Shown here: in pieces, positions 12,125 through 24,600 of the stretch
How the letters are laid out: each line of letters starts with the position of its first letter
How positions within the stretch are numbered: position 1 is the stretch's first letter
DNA from: Pachyseris speciosa
Lineage: Eukaryota; Cnidaria; Anthozoa; Scleractinia; Pachyseridae
Reading direction: 5' to 3'
Assembly: GCA_016490735.1 (NCBI GenBank)
Contig: JAEMWC010000373.1
Coordinates: 315,001-379,000, forward strand
Length of the DNA: 64,000 nucleotides
Program-made: the position numbers and the translations under genes
Notes under the pieces: model-generated
What the model saw: the letters and a program-made list of their open reading frames with translations, nothing else
Told to the model about the DNA's origin: nothing
Database searches by the model: none

Positions 12125-12206
12125 TATTATTATTATTACGCATAAACGTAAAAGATGAATAATAAGCACCCTGTTTGTTAACGAATTGAAGTTTTCTGGC
12201 GCACAA
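11438..12206 (-). pseudogene. LINE-associated N-terminal relic with coding-strand microsatellite
   Basis: The minus frame 11,438-11,719 contains ETNNLIKATSLWVARQLGN, a block I recognise from multi-copy cnidarian retroelement proteins of R2/NeSL-like type. Upstream, the frame at 11,960-12,206 has IERLSAEDVQKWCERGMF separated by a long CAT/ATG microsatellite (12,059-12,138). The order on the minus strand (N-terminal part here, C-terminal part at 6.9-7.2 kb) is what one decayed element would give, with its RT now missing. Confidence 0.5.
12059..12138. repeat. CAT/ATT microsatellite
   Basis: About 21 CAT units followed by ATT units. Confidence 0.95.
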
Positions 12207-12568
12207 ACTATTATTCTTCCGGGTAGTTTCGCTGGATGGACTTATCGACTCTACCTCGTCACACCAAGAGAGAAGATTTGGTGGTTTATTAAGTTATTAT
12301 AGTGCTTTGGGAGGCCAATTTGTCTAAAAAAATATCCATATCTATTTTTCTCTCATCGTTTGGCGGAATCGATTTCACTCAAATTCAATTCACAGTGAAA
12401 GTCTTCCCAAACCTCCACCCCCGAATTTTAATATTGATGGGTAATACGAATGATATATTTACAATAAAGCTTTAACAGTTGTTTAGTTCGACATCATTTA
12501 AAATGCATAGAGATTGCTTGCCGATGCTTTTCGGCGTTACATATTTCATTCGCGTCTGTTTTTTGTAG

Positions 12569-12653
12569 ATTATCATCGACGGCATAAGGGGAAGTTCATT
12601 CTATGGTGATGCTGCCTTGGACGAATTTAGCTTCATAAACGGATCTTGCAAAC
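12569..12653 (+). CDS. Exon 1 (in window): C-terminal end of a MAM domain
   Basis: Follows acceptor TTTTTTGTAG and ends before GTGGTT. It encodes [20 protein letters not shown] followed by SFINGSC, matching the last strand and terminal Cys of MAM domains. It starts in phase 0 and leaves one base, which fits the next exon. The earlier MAM exons must lie upstream and were not found. Confidence 0.8.
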
Positions 12654-15600
12654 GTGGTTTGTATCCTAAAACAATGATTATGATTATGATTGTTGTTGTG
12701 ACTGTGATTGTTATATCTTTAATTTTGAGACAACAAGCGTTTTTCTTAGTACATGTGGCTATTGTGTGCAAATCTTTATAATCAACGTAGCAACAAGTGT
12801 TTGAAGCTGCAACCTTACATTAAGGACTTGTTGGAACGCTTTCAATTTTCTCGTGCATTCACTTGCGTCTTTACACTATAATGACGCAAGCGTAATCATA
12901 ATCACAATGACTAGAAAAAGGCAGTGAGAGTTGATTGCGCAAATTGTGTTTGTCGACGGAACGACAGGACAAACGCCTGAGAACATTGTTTATAGTTATC
13001 TTAGTCCTTTGTTTGTGCTTCAGTTAAACATGTCATACTGCATTGTTGCAGATCCTCAAGTGTTCCATGTTGTTTCAAAACGGGAAGGAAGCAGTGAGAT
13101 CTATCGGGTTCATTCCTTACCAGCTCATGATCAATGGCAGCACAAATTTCAGTTTTCAGCTCATCGAATCTGGCGCAATGAGAACGACACCATGATGTTC
13201 ATTTATCCTGCATCCAGGAACGGAAAGCTCATTATATCAACAGCTCTGTACCTTGATGATTCTTGGCGCTTTCCATACGACTTTTTCATCGATAACAGAA
13301 ACGAAACTACCGATAAACTTTTCGAGCTTGTTTTAAGTTCCTACTTCAGTAAGATCAGCACTGCTAATGACTCAGAGGATTGTTGCTCAGTTATTCGGAC
13401 AGTGACATATCCTGTTAAGCTACTTCCAGGTAAGATGGAACTCCATGGAGTTTTAGTTTCGTTTCTATTCCTCGAGGTTCTTAATGTTATTGCACACATT
13501 GAAAAACATTCAGCTTTTAATTGCGGCTGTAACCTTTCTCACTAGTTAAGAATGATTTAAAAAAGCTTTCCAAAGCCTCATCTTAAAAACCGTTATAATT
13601 CAACTGCGTGGTCAGAAAATGGGTAAAGACTTCTATTAGCAAGGCTTTTTTCACTCATTCTTCATTAGAATAATTAAACAGTGAAACGCGCTCCCTAAAG
13701 GGATAGAGGAGGAGCAAGATTTTAAGAGGCCCCGACTGTAAATATCGAGAATCGCCGGCAAGGCTCGAAAATTCGAAAATCCCGATACTTTGCCCAAAGA
13801 AGGCTTTTGAGGAACTATTTTCGAAAATGTAATTTAAAGTTTCAGGAAATCTAATTTTTTCGAGGAATTTGGGAAAAACAAAAATTTGCACTTTGCCTCA
13901 TTAATTATGCAAGAAGAATGCCCGAAAATTGATAACTTTCGTTAAGCTTGTATTCAAACAATTTGCAACGCCAACAAACGAAATAGATTTTGAACAACAG
14001 CATAACTCTTCATTTTTCTGTCAATGGGAAACGTATTACGTTCTTTTATAGTTTAGATGTCTCCCCGGCTTTTTGAAAAATGCTACTGTGCGTGCTTTGG
14101 AAAACAACAATAAATTGAGTAACTTCATCACCTTTAACCTGATCTGGGTATGTCTGATTTCAAATGGAAATAAATTTTGTGGGAAAGTTTGACCTTAGTA
14201 CTTCCAAAATATGAAATAAAAACTCTGGGCAATTTAGGCTTACGCTTACAAAAAACAAACATTCGCGTTCGCTAACGTTGGAATAATTTGCATAATGCAA
14301 ATGTTTTTCGAAACATACCTTTCACTGAACCGTTTTGACCTCTCCCTAAGAATTTCGAAGCAAAGTTTTGAAATACAATGATCCATCAGACCTCAATTAG
14401 TTCTTTGAATCTTCTAAGTGACCAGTATCTAATTTCTTCATGATTGATCACCACTACTTGATCAAAGATAATAAAATTTATCATACGATAAATCAAATGT
14501 CTTGACTGTTAACATGGTAATACTGTATACGAGACAGATAGGCCTAGACACAAATATCCCGAAAATACTCTAAACATCTATCCGGAAATTCCCATTTTTT
14601 CCCTAAAATCCCTCCAAAAATCTCAAAATATCCCAAAACTTTTCTAGAAATTCCCAAATATCCCAAAATTTTTTTACAATCTCTACCTCAGTTCTGAGTG
14701 CTTTAAGCTTATCTAAAATCGAGACTACCTGTCTTTCTCGAGTGACACTGGGCTCTACGTCATCTTCAATAGAAATTGAACCCACTGAAGCTTCACTTGG
14801 CTCCTCCACCATGTTTGAAACTTACTTCTCTTGAAATGATGGGATGCATTAGAAATAGGAAACACCACTGCACAGCTGGATTGCAGTCTAGCAGTCACCA
14901 TCAGGCAGTCTAGTCTAGCAGTCTAGCAGTCACCTTCAGGCATTTTTAACTCTTAATAGTTATTTCTGAAGGTCCGTACTTTTCTTATGTATTAATATAT
15001 ATATTCTTGTATTTAAGAAATTTAAGGTACAATAAAGATGTTGTTGTTGTTGTTGTTGTTGTTATTTCATAGGAAATAATAAAGCGGCAAAGAAAATAAT
15101 AACAATTTCTCTTCAAAATTGTCTAAAAATCCCCCACAAATCCCGTATATATTTCTAAAAATCCCCAAACTTTCTAAAAATCTCCTGATGCTCTAAAAAT
15201 CCTAAAAAAAATCCGGCTTTTTGTGTCTAGGCCTAGAGTCGAGAGAGACAAGTGAGGTAATATATGTAACATCCCAAACTTGTCAATAAACAACTGTTAA
15301 AACGGCTAGCCTACCATATCCGGAGGCAACGTTTATTTATCCAAGAAAAAATTGCACAGAAAACGGAAAGTTAACATGGAGGCCAGAGAAGATTTGACTG
15401 TCGACTAATATCAATGAAAATCGCTTGTTTACTGCAAAGGTGCATTCCTCGTTGATGCCGGAACTCGTGATCACACTTTACTGCAGGAGCAGCTTTTTAC
15501 GAGTTCTTGCAAACCAGAGATGTTGGGAACCTTTTGTCGGGTTATTTGGCTAAATACTGACTCAGAATACACTACACGTGTTTCTTATCGGGTGCCATGT

Positions 15601-18600
15601 TTAATCAACCTCTATATCATGCGGGCATCAATCCCCAGAAAGCCCTTCATGTAAGCTATCACAAGATCTTCCCCTTTAGTTTAACAACTCAACATCTAAA
15701 AAGGAGCAACTGACGCTACAGTAAATCAAAACTTATAACACTGTGCAATGTCACTCTAAACCTAGATTTTCCCTAACTTTGAGTGAAGGCTTTATGATTC
15801 TCTTAGGCCTACTAGCAAGAATAGGTGTTACTGGAGGCACTTGTAAGTTAGGAGTGTCAGTTTGCACAGGTGATGCTGGCTTGGTCTCAGCTGCAGCGTC
15901 ACTCACTGCGGGCGTCGGTCGATGTTGCTGCTGCTGATCCGGAATTGGTATCAAGTGAGCACGGTTCCTCCTTAGTGTGCTGGAGGGTGTTTCGACCACG
16001 TACGACCGAGGTGTTGATGCCGCTTTCACAACTTTCCCTGTGCGTTGAAGGTCTTTCACAAAGACTTCTGTACCCGGTCCTATTGGAGACAGGGGCTTTG
16101 CTTTGTGCCTGCTGTTGAATACTGTTTCCTGCTTCAACTTGCTCATGCTCTCTCGTGCACGTAGGTTTTCTAAATCGGGCCACTGCGAGTTTAACTGGGT
16201 ATGGAACGTAGATACACTGTTCCTAATTTGCCTTCCCATAAGTAACTGAGCAGGAGAGAACTTGCATGCTAGTGGTGTTGATCTGTAAGCAAGCAATCCT
16301 TTAGCGGGGTCCTTCTCTTTCGTGATCAGGTTCTTCACCGTTCTGACTCCTCGCTCGACTTCTCCGTTTGATTGGGGAAATCGCGGACTACTTGTGTCAT
16401 GTTTGAATCCCCACTCCTTAGCAAAATGTGAGAATTCTGCACCGCCAAACTGAGGGCCGTTGTCAGATCGCAATTGTTCTGGAGTGCTATGCCTGGCAAA
16501 TATGGACTTGAGTGCTCTGATGACCTCGCTTGACTTGGTGGTCTTTGTCATCGCTGCTACTTCCACATACCTTGAGAAGTAGTCTATGACAATAAGGTAG
16601 TCGACGCCTTTTAACTCAAAGAGGTCTGTGGTTACGACTTGCCAGGGACGGTCCGGTAAAGGTGTCGGGATAAGTGGTTCAGGTTTGCTGTCCCTGTGTA
16701 AGGCACAAACTCTGCACTGTTGTACTAAGTCTTGGATTTCTCTGCTGAGTCCTGGCCACCAAACAGAGTTTTTGGCTCGCTCACGGCATTTGGTTATCCC
16801 TTGGTGTCCCTCGTGGATCTTATCTAAGGTGTCTAGGCGCATGGAGGACGGGATTACGATTCTGGACGCCTTTAGCAGGATGTTTTGTACCACCGACAGC
16901 TCGCCTCTACTTGACCAGTAAGGTCTCAAAGCATCCTTTAGTAAATACTTGTCAGTCCATCCCTTGTAGCAGTACACTTTGATCTGGCTGCAGACTGGAT
17001 CCTCGTCCTGCGCTTCCACTATTTGCTGTAGTCTTGTGTCTGAGGCGGGTAGCGACGAGATCACACTTCCGACGTAAGCAACCATGTCGTCATCATCAAT
17101 TGTGGACTGGACCATTTGATCTCGAACTTGGAGTCTTGAGAGCGCATCCGGTATGTGCATCTGCTTCCCTGGAACGTGCTTGATTTCCTTAAAGTGGAAT
17201 CTCATCAATCTCATCCTGAATCGCTGGATCCTTGGCGGAAGTTGATCCAGTGTATGAGTACTCAGCAGTGGTACCAGGGGTTTGTGGTCAGTTTCCACGA
17301 AGATTGACTTTCCCACGATGTATTCCCATGATCGCTCGCACGCCCATGTGACAGCTAGGGCTTCCTTCTCAATTTGTGCGTACCTGGTTTCAGTGGGCTT
17401 CATCGCTCTTGATAGGAACGATATTGGCCTCCAGGAGTTGTCTGATTGAAGCTGGAGAACTACCCCACCTAAGCCAAATGAGGAGGTGTCAGCTGCTACT
17501 TTGCTCTCCTTGTTTGGGTCGTATAGCGCTAGTACCTGGACTTGTATGAGGTCAGCTTTGATTCGCTCAGATGCTTTCTGCTGCTCGATTCCCCATGTCC
17601 ACTGGTTCCCTTTCTGAACCAGGTCTCTGATGCTCTTTGTCTTGTCAGCAAGGTGTTCTGAGAACTTGCTTGATTGGTTCACCATGCCAAGAAAGGTTCT
17701 TACTTCTTGCACATTCTGAGGTGGTGGTAGATCTGTGATTGCTCGTAGCTTCTCTGGATCTGCCTCAATTCCACTGGAGCTTATGACGTGACCAAGGAAC
17801 TTGACCCGTTGTGTGCTGAACTCACACTTATCAAGGTTCAGTGTCACACCAGCTTCTAACAGCTTCCAGCCTCTCATCGTGTTCCTCCTGGTCTTTACCA
17901 TGTACCAACACGTCATCTATGTTACATTCCACGCCCTCTAATCCCTCAAGGATCTGACTCATGTTTTTCTGGAATTTCTCTGAACCAGAACTGATGCCAA
18001 AGGGTAAGACGTTGAAACAGAAACGTCCCCATGGAGTGATAAATGTGGTTAATGGTCTCGATTCCCCTGCTAGCTTAATCTGCCAGAAGCCTGAGTTGGC
18101 GTCAAGTTTAGTGAAGACTCTTGAGTCGGCCAACCTACCCAGGGTTGTGTCTACTGCGGGAAGTGGGTGGTTCTCTCTCTTGACGTACTCGTTGAGCTTG
18201 CTTAAGTCCACGCATACCCTGACCTTCCCGTTGCTTTTGGGCGTTACCACCATAGGTGCACACCAATCGGTGGGTTGGTCCGCTCTGGATATGACGCCTG
18301 TCTCTAGCATTCTATCCAACTCTTCTTTCGTCTTCTGATACAGCGGTAACGGTACTTTCCTTGGAACGGTCATTTGGAAGGGCTTGGCATCTTCTTTGAG
18401 CGTGATGCTGTAATTGTCCTTCATGACCCCCAGACCCTTGAACAGCTTAGGGTACTTGTCTGCTACTTTAGTCTTGTAGTCAGCACTGTTCAAACTGTCA
18501 AGTCTGGTTACCAGCTTCAGACGTTCGGCTGCTTCTCTTCCTAGCAAGGCTCTTTCCAAATCTTCAATCACGTAGACCTGTTCTCTTGCAACATTGTCTT

Positions 18601-21600
18601 GCGCTTGTAACGCTGCAGTGAAAGTTCCTAAACACGTTAATTTTTGTTTACAAGGACCCATGAGCAGCTTGGTTGTGTTGCTTAGTGATGGAGTTGGTTT
18701 CAGGCTATGGTACAAGCTCGGTGGAATTACAGTAACATCTGCACCTGTATCGACTTTAAACTCTGCTTGTTGCCCATTTATCATAACTTTTGTTTTCCAC
18801 GAACCTCCTTCGCCTCCATGAACAGCATCTAGTTTGGTAACTTCACCCAGGAAGAACTCTTCATCATGCTGTATGCCAGAGAAGTTCACTTCGCCCACCA
18901 TCTTGTTGGAGTGAGCTCTGCAGGCTTTTGCCCAATGACCCACTTTAGAACACTTGATGCATTTTGACTCTCTTGCTGGACATAGTCTCTTTGCATGAAA
19001 GGGGCCATGGCATCTTGGACATTTTCCTTCAGAAGTCTTCTCCCTTGCTTGCTTTTGTTTTGATGGCTTCTTCTGGTCTCTTTTCTTCTCTGCTTCTTCT
19101 TTTCCCTTTCCTTTGGATACCCGGTCGACGTTAGCTGGTGGGGGTTCTGACTTTTCTCCCTTTAGGAAGGTTTGTTGTTTTTTGACTGTCTCTGACTGTC
19201 TGGCCTTTGTAGTTGCCTTTTCCAAAGTCAACTTGGGATCCAGTTGCAGCTGTTGAGAGAGCTTTTTGTCTTTCAGCCCCACAACGATTCTGTCTCGGAT
19301 GAGATCGTCCTTAAGAGTGCCAAATTCGCAGTATTCCGCAAGACAGTGTAAATCAGTAATAAAGGTATCCACTGACTCATGGTCATTTTGACTCCTGAGG
19401 TTAAATTTAGCTCGTTCAAATATTACGTTCCTCTTCACTACAAAATGACTTTCAAACTTGCCTTTGACGGTGTCGTACTGCTTCGCTTCAGCGGCGGTAA
19501 GTCCAAACGAGACTACAATGTCATCGGCCTCTTCGCCCATGGAGTAAATAAGAGTGTTTACCTGGTTCTCGACGTCCTTTTGGTCGAGTCCGGTCGCTTT
19601 TCGAAATCTCTCAAACGCCTAATCCATCTGGGCCATCCTTCGGGTTTAAAACTAAATTTTTCCGGCGGTGGAACTTGATAGTTTGCCACGGATATCTGTT
19701 GTATAGTTGCTGCGACTTGCGGGTGTGCATTTTGAGCGCCGGCTCCGTTCGACTCTTCAACTACTTGTGGTTGTTCAGCTTGAATTCCGGCCGCGTTCGC
19801 TTCTGGTTCTCCTATACTTCGTCTGTGTCTGATTCTTCCTCAGTTTGCAGGTTATTGGGAACTTTCCGCTGCCACCATGTCGGGTTATTTGGCTAAATAC
19901 TGACGCAGAATACATTGCACGTGTTTCTTATCGGGTGCCATGTTTAATCAACCTCTATATCATGCGGGCATCAATCCCCAGAAAGCCCTTCATGTAAGCT
20001 ATCACAACACCTTTCTACTCTGATCTGGTCTGGTGGCTTTGGATTATTCAAGTTCTCGCACAGCAATTTCAGCACACTAAGCTTTAGTTTTCGAAGTGTG
20101 TTCTTCGGACTGGTTGTGGCTTATGAGATGCTGCACATTTAATGCATCCATCACCGCTTCTTTAGCTGCAGAAAAGTTATGTTGATCCTACATGGCAATA
20201 ATATCTGTGGCCTCTGGCTCACTCAGAGCATCCGCCCCTGGAAGAAATTGCTGTTTTATCTTGGCGGCCATCCGAGAGAAAAAAGAAGCCACTTGCTGAA
20301 CTGTCAGAAATTCGGATAACCTGAATCGCCGTTCTCCATTGGATCCTCTTCCTCTCCGCATTTCTTTCGCAACAACATCTGCATCAATCTTCATGCCGCT
20401 CCCTTGACCAATGTTAAACTTTAACGGCTAGCTTCAAGACAACGCCGCTGCTCTTCGTTAAAAAGATATGCTTTCTTAGCTTGCTTTAGAGCCCATCCTT
20501 CAGGTACTATGGCCTCACCCTCATTGGGACTAGTCAATGGTAATGTTGGCATAGAAGTTTGGCCTTGACAGAGTCTTGTAGCGTATTTTAACTTCGCTCT
20601 ATCCATCAGGGTTCCCTTTCAATTGCCTGGGTACATAACGTACTTTTCTAGTGAGGAGTGCCTTTGGAATCCACGAGTACAACCCTCCTTGGGACACATG
20701 AATAACTGTTGTTCGTTTTGATCTACACTTTTTTCCCCTTCTTTTCTATCTTCAGTTGTCTTCACATTGGGCTCTTTCTTTCGGCTATCTCGTGGGGCTA
20801 ACTCTTTAAAATCTCCAGGAGAGAAAGAGGTTGAAATTGCCCGGTACTGGGATTCTGGAAGAAAACAAATATGATAATAATAACAATAGTCTGAGAATGT
20901 TATTCAATTCGACAAATCTACCGAATTTTTCTGGAGAACACTATTTTCTATTCTTTTATTTGAAGAAAGGGTTGGAAGCGTGGTTGCGAGACGGCGGAGG
21001 CTGAAACCCCTTTTTCTTCATTCCGGCCATCGGGAAAATAAGCAAGAAATAAACAGAGAGAAATGTAGGCTCTGCAAATTGTATACGCCCGGCACAAACT
21101 ACAAACGTTTGCAATAAAGTGATCTTTAAGTATCTATGATCATTGACCATTCTACCCACCCCTCCCCTCGACAGGCAAAAACTCACAAGGGGAGCAGGGA
21201 TGGCACAGTGGTGAGAGCTCTCGCCTTCCACCAATGTGGCCCGGGTTCGATTCCCGGACTCGACGTAATATGTGGGTTGAGTTTGTTGTTAGTTCTCTTC
21301 TCTGCTATTATTATAGAAACAAATGCTAGCTCTGCAAACTGCATACAGCCACAAACTGCACAAATGTCTGCAATAAAGCGCTCCTTAGAACACGTCCCTT
21401 TATGTCTTTAATTGCCTATGATAATAATCCACTCTACCCACCCCAGCCCTCTTAGACAAAGTCAGGAAAAATAAAAAACACCCACACTGGGCATTGCGCT
21501 TAAAAATCAGTAAAGATGAAGCGAGACTGTTGGCTATCTATCCCGCGATCTCCCATTCCTGCAGCTGATTTGTGGCCCACAACTTCTGTTGGTACGGCGC

Positions 21601-24600
21601 ATCTTGTCTTGCCAGTTCTCCAGCGAATACCGAGGCTGTCTCTGTGCTTGGAGCACACAGTCATGTGTGTCCCTGATGTTTTACAATTTGGCAAAGAGAG
21701 GTTTATGTATTGCATGCAGAAAAAACGTAAAACCATTGATTACAATCGAAGAAAGCTGTGGTAGTTCTATCACTTACCTCCACGGGCAAGTAGCAACTTT
21801 CTCTCGCTGTCGATACTCTCATTGTTAGTTACGATTTTACCAAACTTCCGGTGCCCTTTCACCTTCCGATTACAATTTTTCAGGTCCAAAAATTGGACAT
21901 CTTTTGGATTTTCAGCACTTGGACCACAAGCTCCACCGAGAAGGGAAGCAAAACTGCAAAACGAAACTCTTATTTAAGACGCGAAAGAGATCTTTTACGG
22001 ACAAAGGAGGATATCTCACTGTCCCTCCGATTCCAATACGGTTCCACTGTTGAGCACAAACAAAGGTAACTAGCTGAAAGCTACGGCATTAAAGCATACA
22101 TAACTCTAAGCATTTTTACTGGCTGAAAGGCTTGTTTGTGATGTTTAAACAAATTTAATTTTGAAAGAGGAATGGTATCATGTTATTTTTGAGGCTTATG
22201 GTGTTGCGTGACATTGTTAACAAGAGCAAGAATTCTTGGAACATGAGCTATTTTAGCCTTGTGTTTGGCGTGGGATATTGTTAATCTTGAATAATTTGTG
22301 AAGAAAATACCTTTCAGGGAGATCTTAATGCTTTCAGAAAGAAATTGTAAATAAGAGTGAACAACAATATTTGGAGGATATTGGTGAAACCTTGAAACTT
22401 GACTTTCTGACCGGCGTGGCGTTTCAAACAAACTTTTGAGGTAACTTTAATAGTAAATTATGGATTGTAAATGTTATGATTGGAATAATAGTAACCTTCC
22501 TGAAAGAAGAAAAAATGAAAAGGTCAACAAAAATTGAAAATCTTCCACTAGATTAAAACAATGTTTGCCATGTTTCAAGTTGTTCTCCTGTCCTACAGCT
22601 CCGAACACCACACATTTCCCATGACGCTAAGTTATGCAAATCGACGAAACGAGATCTAAAATGCGTAGTTTTGTCAGCGCAAGCCTAAATTGCCCAGATT
22701 GTCAATTTCATATTTTGGCAGTAATAAGATCAAAGTCTCCCACACCATTTATTTCGATTCGAAGTCACACATACCAAGAGTTTTAGGCTGTTGGAGTTAC
22801 ACAATTCATTGGTGTTTTCGAAAGCACTCGCAGTAGTATTTTTCAAAAGGCCGAGGGAACATCTAAACTATGTCAAAACTTAAAATGGTACTCACTGGTA
22901 AAAAGATGAAGAGTTATACTCTTGATCAAACTCTTTTTCGTTTCTTGGCATTGCAAATTGTTTCAATACAAGCCAAGAGAAAGTGATCAATTTTGGAGTA
23001 TATTTTTGCATAATTAATTAGGCAAATCGCAAATTTTCGCTTTTCCCAATTTTCTTGAAAACATTGAATTTCCTGAAGTTTTAAATTACATTTTCGAAAA
23101 TAGTTCACTAAAAGCCTTCTTTTGGCAAAGTATCGGGATTTTCGAATTTTCGAGCCTAGCCAGCGATTCTCGATATTTACAGTCAGGGCCTCTTAACAAG
23201 TTGTGTAAAATAAGCTAAGCTCTTTTAAGTTCTTCTAATTGTATTTTTTACCATAGTTAATTTCTCTTACATAATAAAGTTACGATTTCATTTGAGTAAT
23301 TTCTGTGGAAACTGTGGGCGAGTTTCAGCTATAATTTGGTATTATCGACTGAGTTGATTTAGTAAATTGGCCACCATAAAGAGATTCAAAGCTTGTTGTT
23401 TCAAACGTTATCCCTTCGCCAGAACAAATCCGCAGGGAATTGTGGTTTCTGTGTGGGTTGTATAATGAAAAGTTGAGCTATAGATGCTGAGATTTGTTCT
23501 CAAAGTTTTCTGCTTTTTGTTCTAACTTGATGGTCACCGACCACTTCTTTCGATATTAGGGGCTACTGCTATGGTGACATCATCGACCAGTCGAGTGTTC
23601 TTGAAGAACTGACTGGCTGAAATTGACCCGATTCAGTTACCATGACTTGACTGCGAATGACTTGAATGCGAAAGCTCCTGCACTGGACCTGATGCAGAAC
23701 GGACCATACCTGAATAATCTGTGCCCTGTGCATTGTTTGGATGCAAAAGCATTTTGTTAAGATCAGCTTAACCCTTGAACCACACTTCTTGCTCTGCGTA
23801 TATAACTGGTATTTATGTTTGATATTTGTTCTAGAGACTAACAGAAGCTGTTACCCTGGTTGGATGCCTGTTGGCCAATCCTGCCTTCGTTTCTTTGTGG
23901 ACACAAGAAGGACCTGGGACGGTGCTCGCGCATTCTGCAGGCAACTAGGAGGAGACCTGGCACTGTTAAAGAACAATGTTTTACACAGTAGTGAATTCAG
24001 GAGGCTTCTTATGAGCATCACTAACTCAGAAACTGACTTTTTTGTGGGATTTCGTCGAAGGAGACTTAACATTGAATCTAATACCTGGATTTGGAATGAT
24101 GGAAAGAATGTAGATCAACAACAATGGAAAAATGGCTACCCACTTAACAACGATAAGAGTTCATGTGGTGCACTGGACAAGGATGAGGCGATGCTGTTAA
24201 ACGCTGATTGCACAAATATGAATGGATTTATATGTGAAAGCTTTCAAGGTAATCAGTGGGACGGACTGTTGCTTTTCTTTTGGGCACGGTTGACTCAACA
24301 CCTATGCTTCGGAGAATAGATGACAAGGATATTTGGACTAACAAAAACTGGTTTATAAGTGACGAATGGGCTACTGTTAATGGAATGGTTTCACGGTTCG
24401 GCGAATGAGCAAGCTATTGCGTTGGCCAAATAACTCTGGGAAGACATTTTCCTTTGAAACTTTCACCGTCAACTGCCAAGAGAGATTTTTCATCAGAACT
24501 CCGTTTGTACGTTCTGGAATTGATGCATCCGAATACCCTCTTCAGCTTGTCATCAAGCTTTTTAGGTTAAAAAAAAAAACTCTCATGCACTTCAGTAACC

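Larger units (their letters stand above)
15535..20009 (-). mobile_element. Ty3/Gypsy LTR retrotransposon (4.5 kb), minus strand
   Basis: The element is bounded by two direct 132-bp LTRs (15,535-15,666 and 19,878-20,009) that differ at about four positions by eye, and by a CCTTT duplication. On the minus strand the sequence after the 5' LTR is TGGTGGCAGCGG, a plausible tRNA primer-binding site, and the purine run AAAGGGGAAGA before the 3' LTR is a plausible polypurine tract. Domain order is gag with zinc knuckle, protease, RT, RNase H, integrase, as in Ty3/Gypsy. No env-like frame is present. It lies antisense inside intron 2 of the large gene. High LTR identity suggests a fairly recent insertion, but the coding region has at least two frame breaks. 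Confidence 0.93.

Noticed and set aside
11979..12206. Protein with a long Asp or Met run
   Set aside because: The run is a translated CAT microsatellite and not a separate gene.
15751..19540. Endogenous retrovirus
   Set aside because: Domain order and 5-bp duplication fit Ty3/Gypsy, and there is no envelope-like frame, so a plain retrotransposon is the better call.
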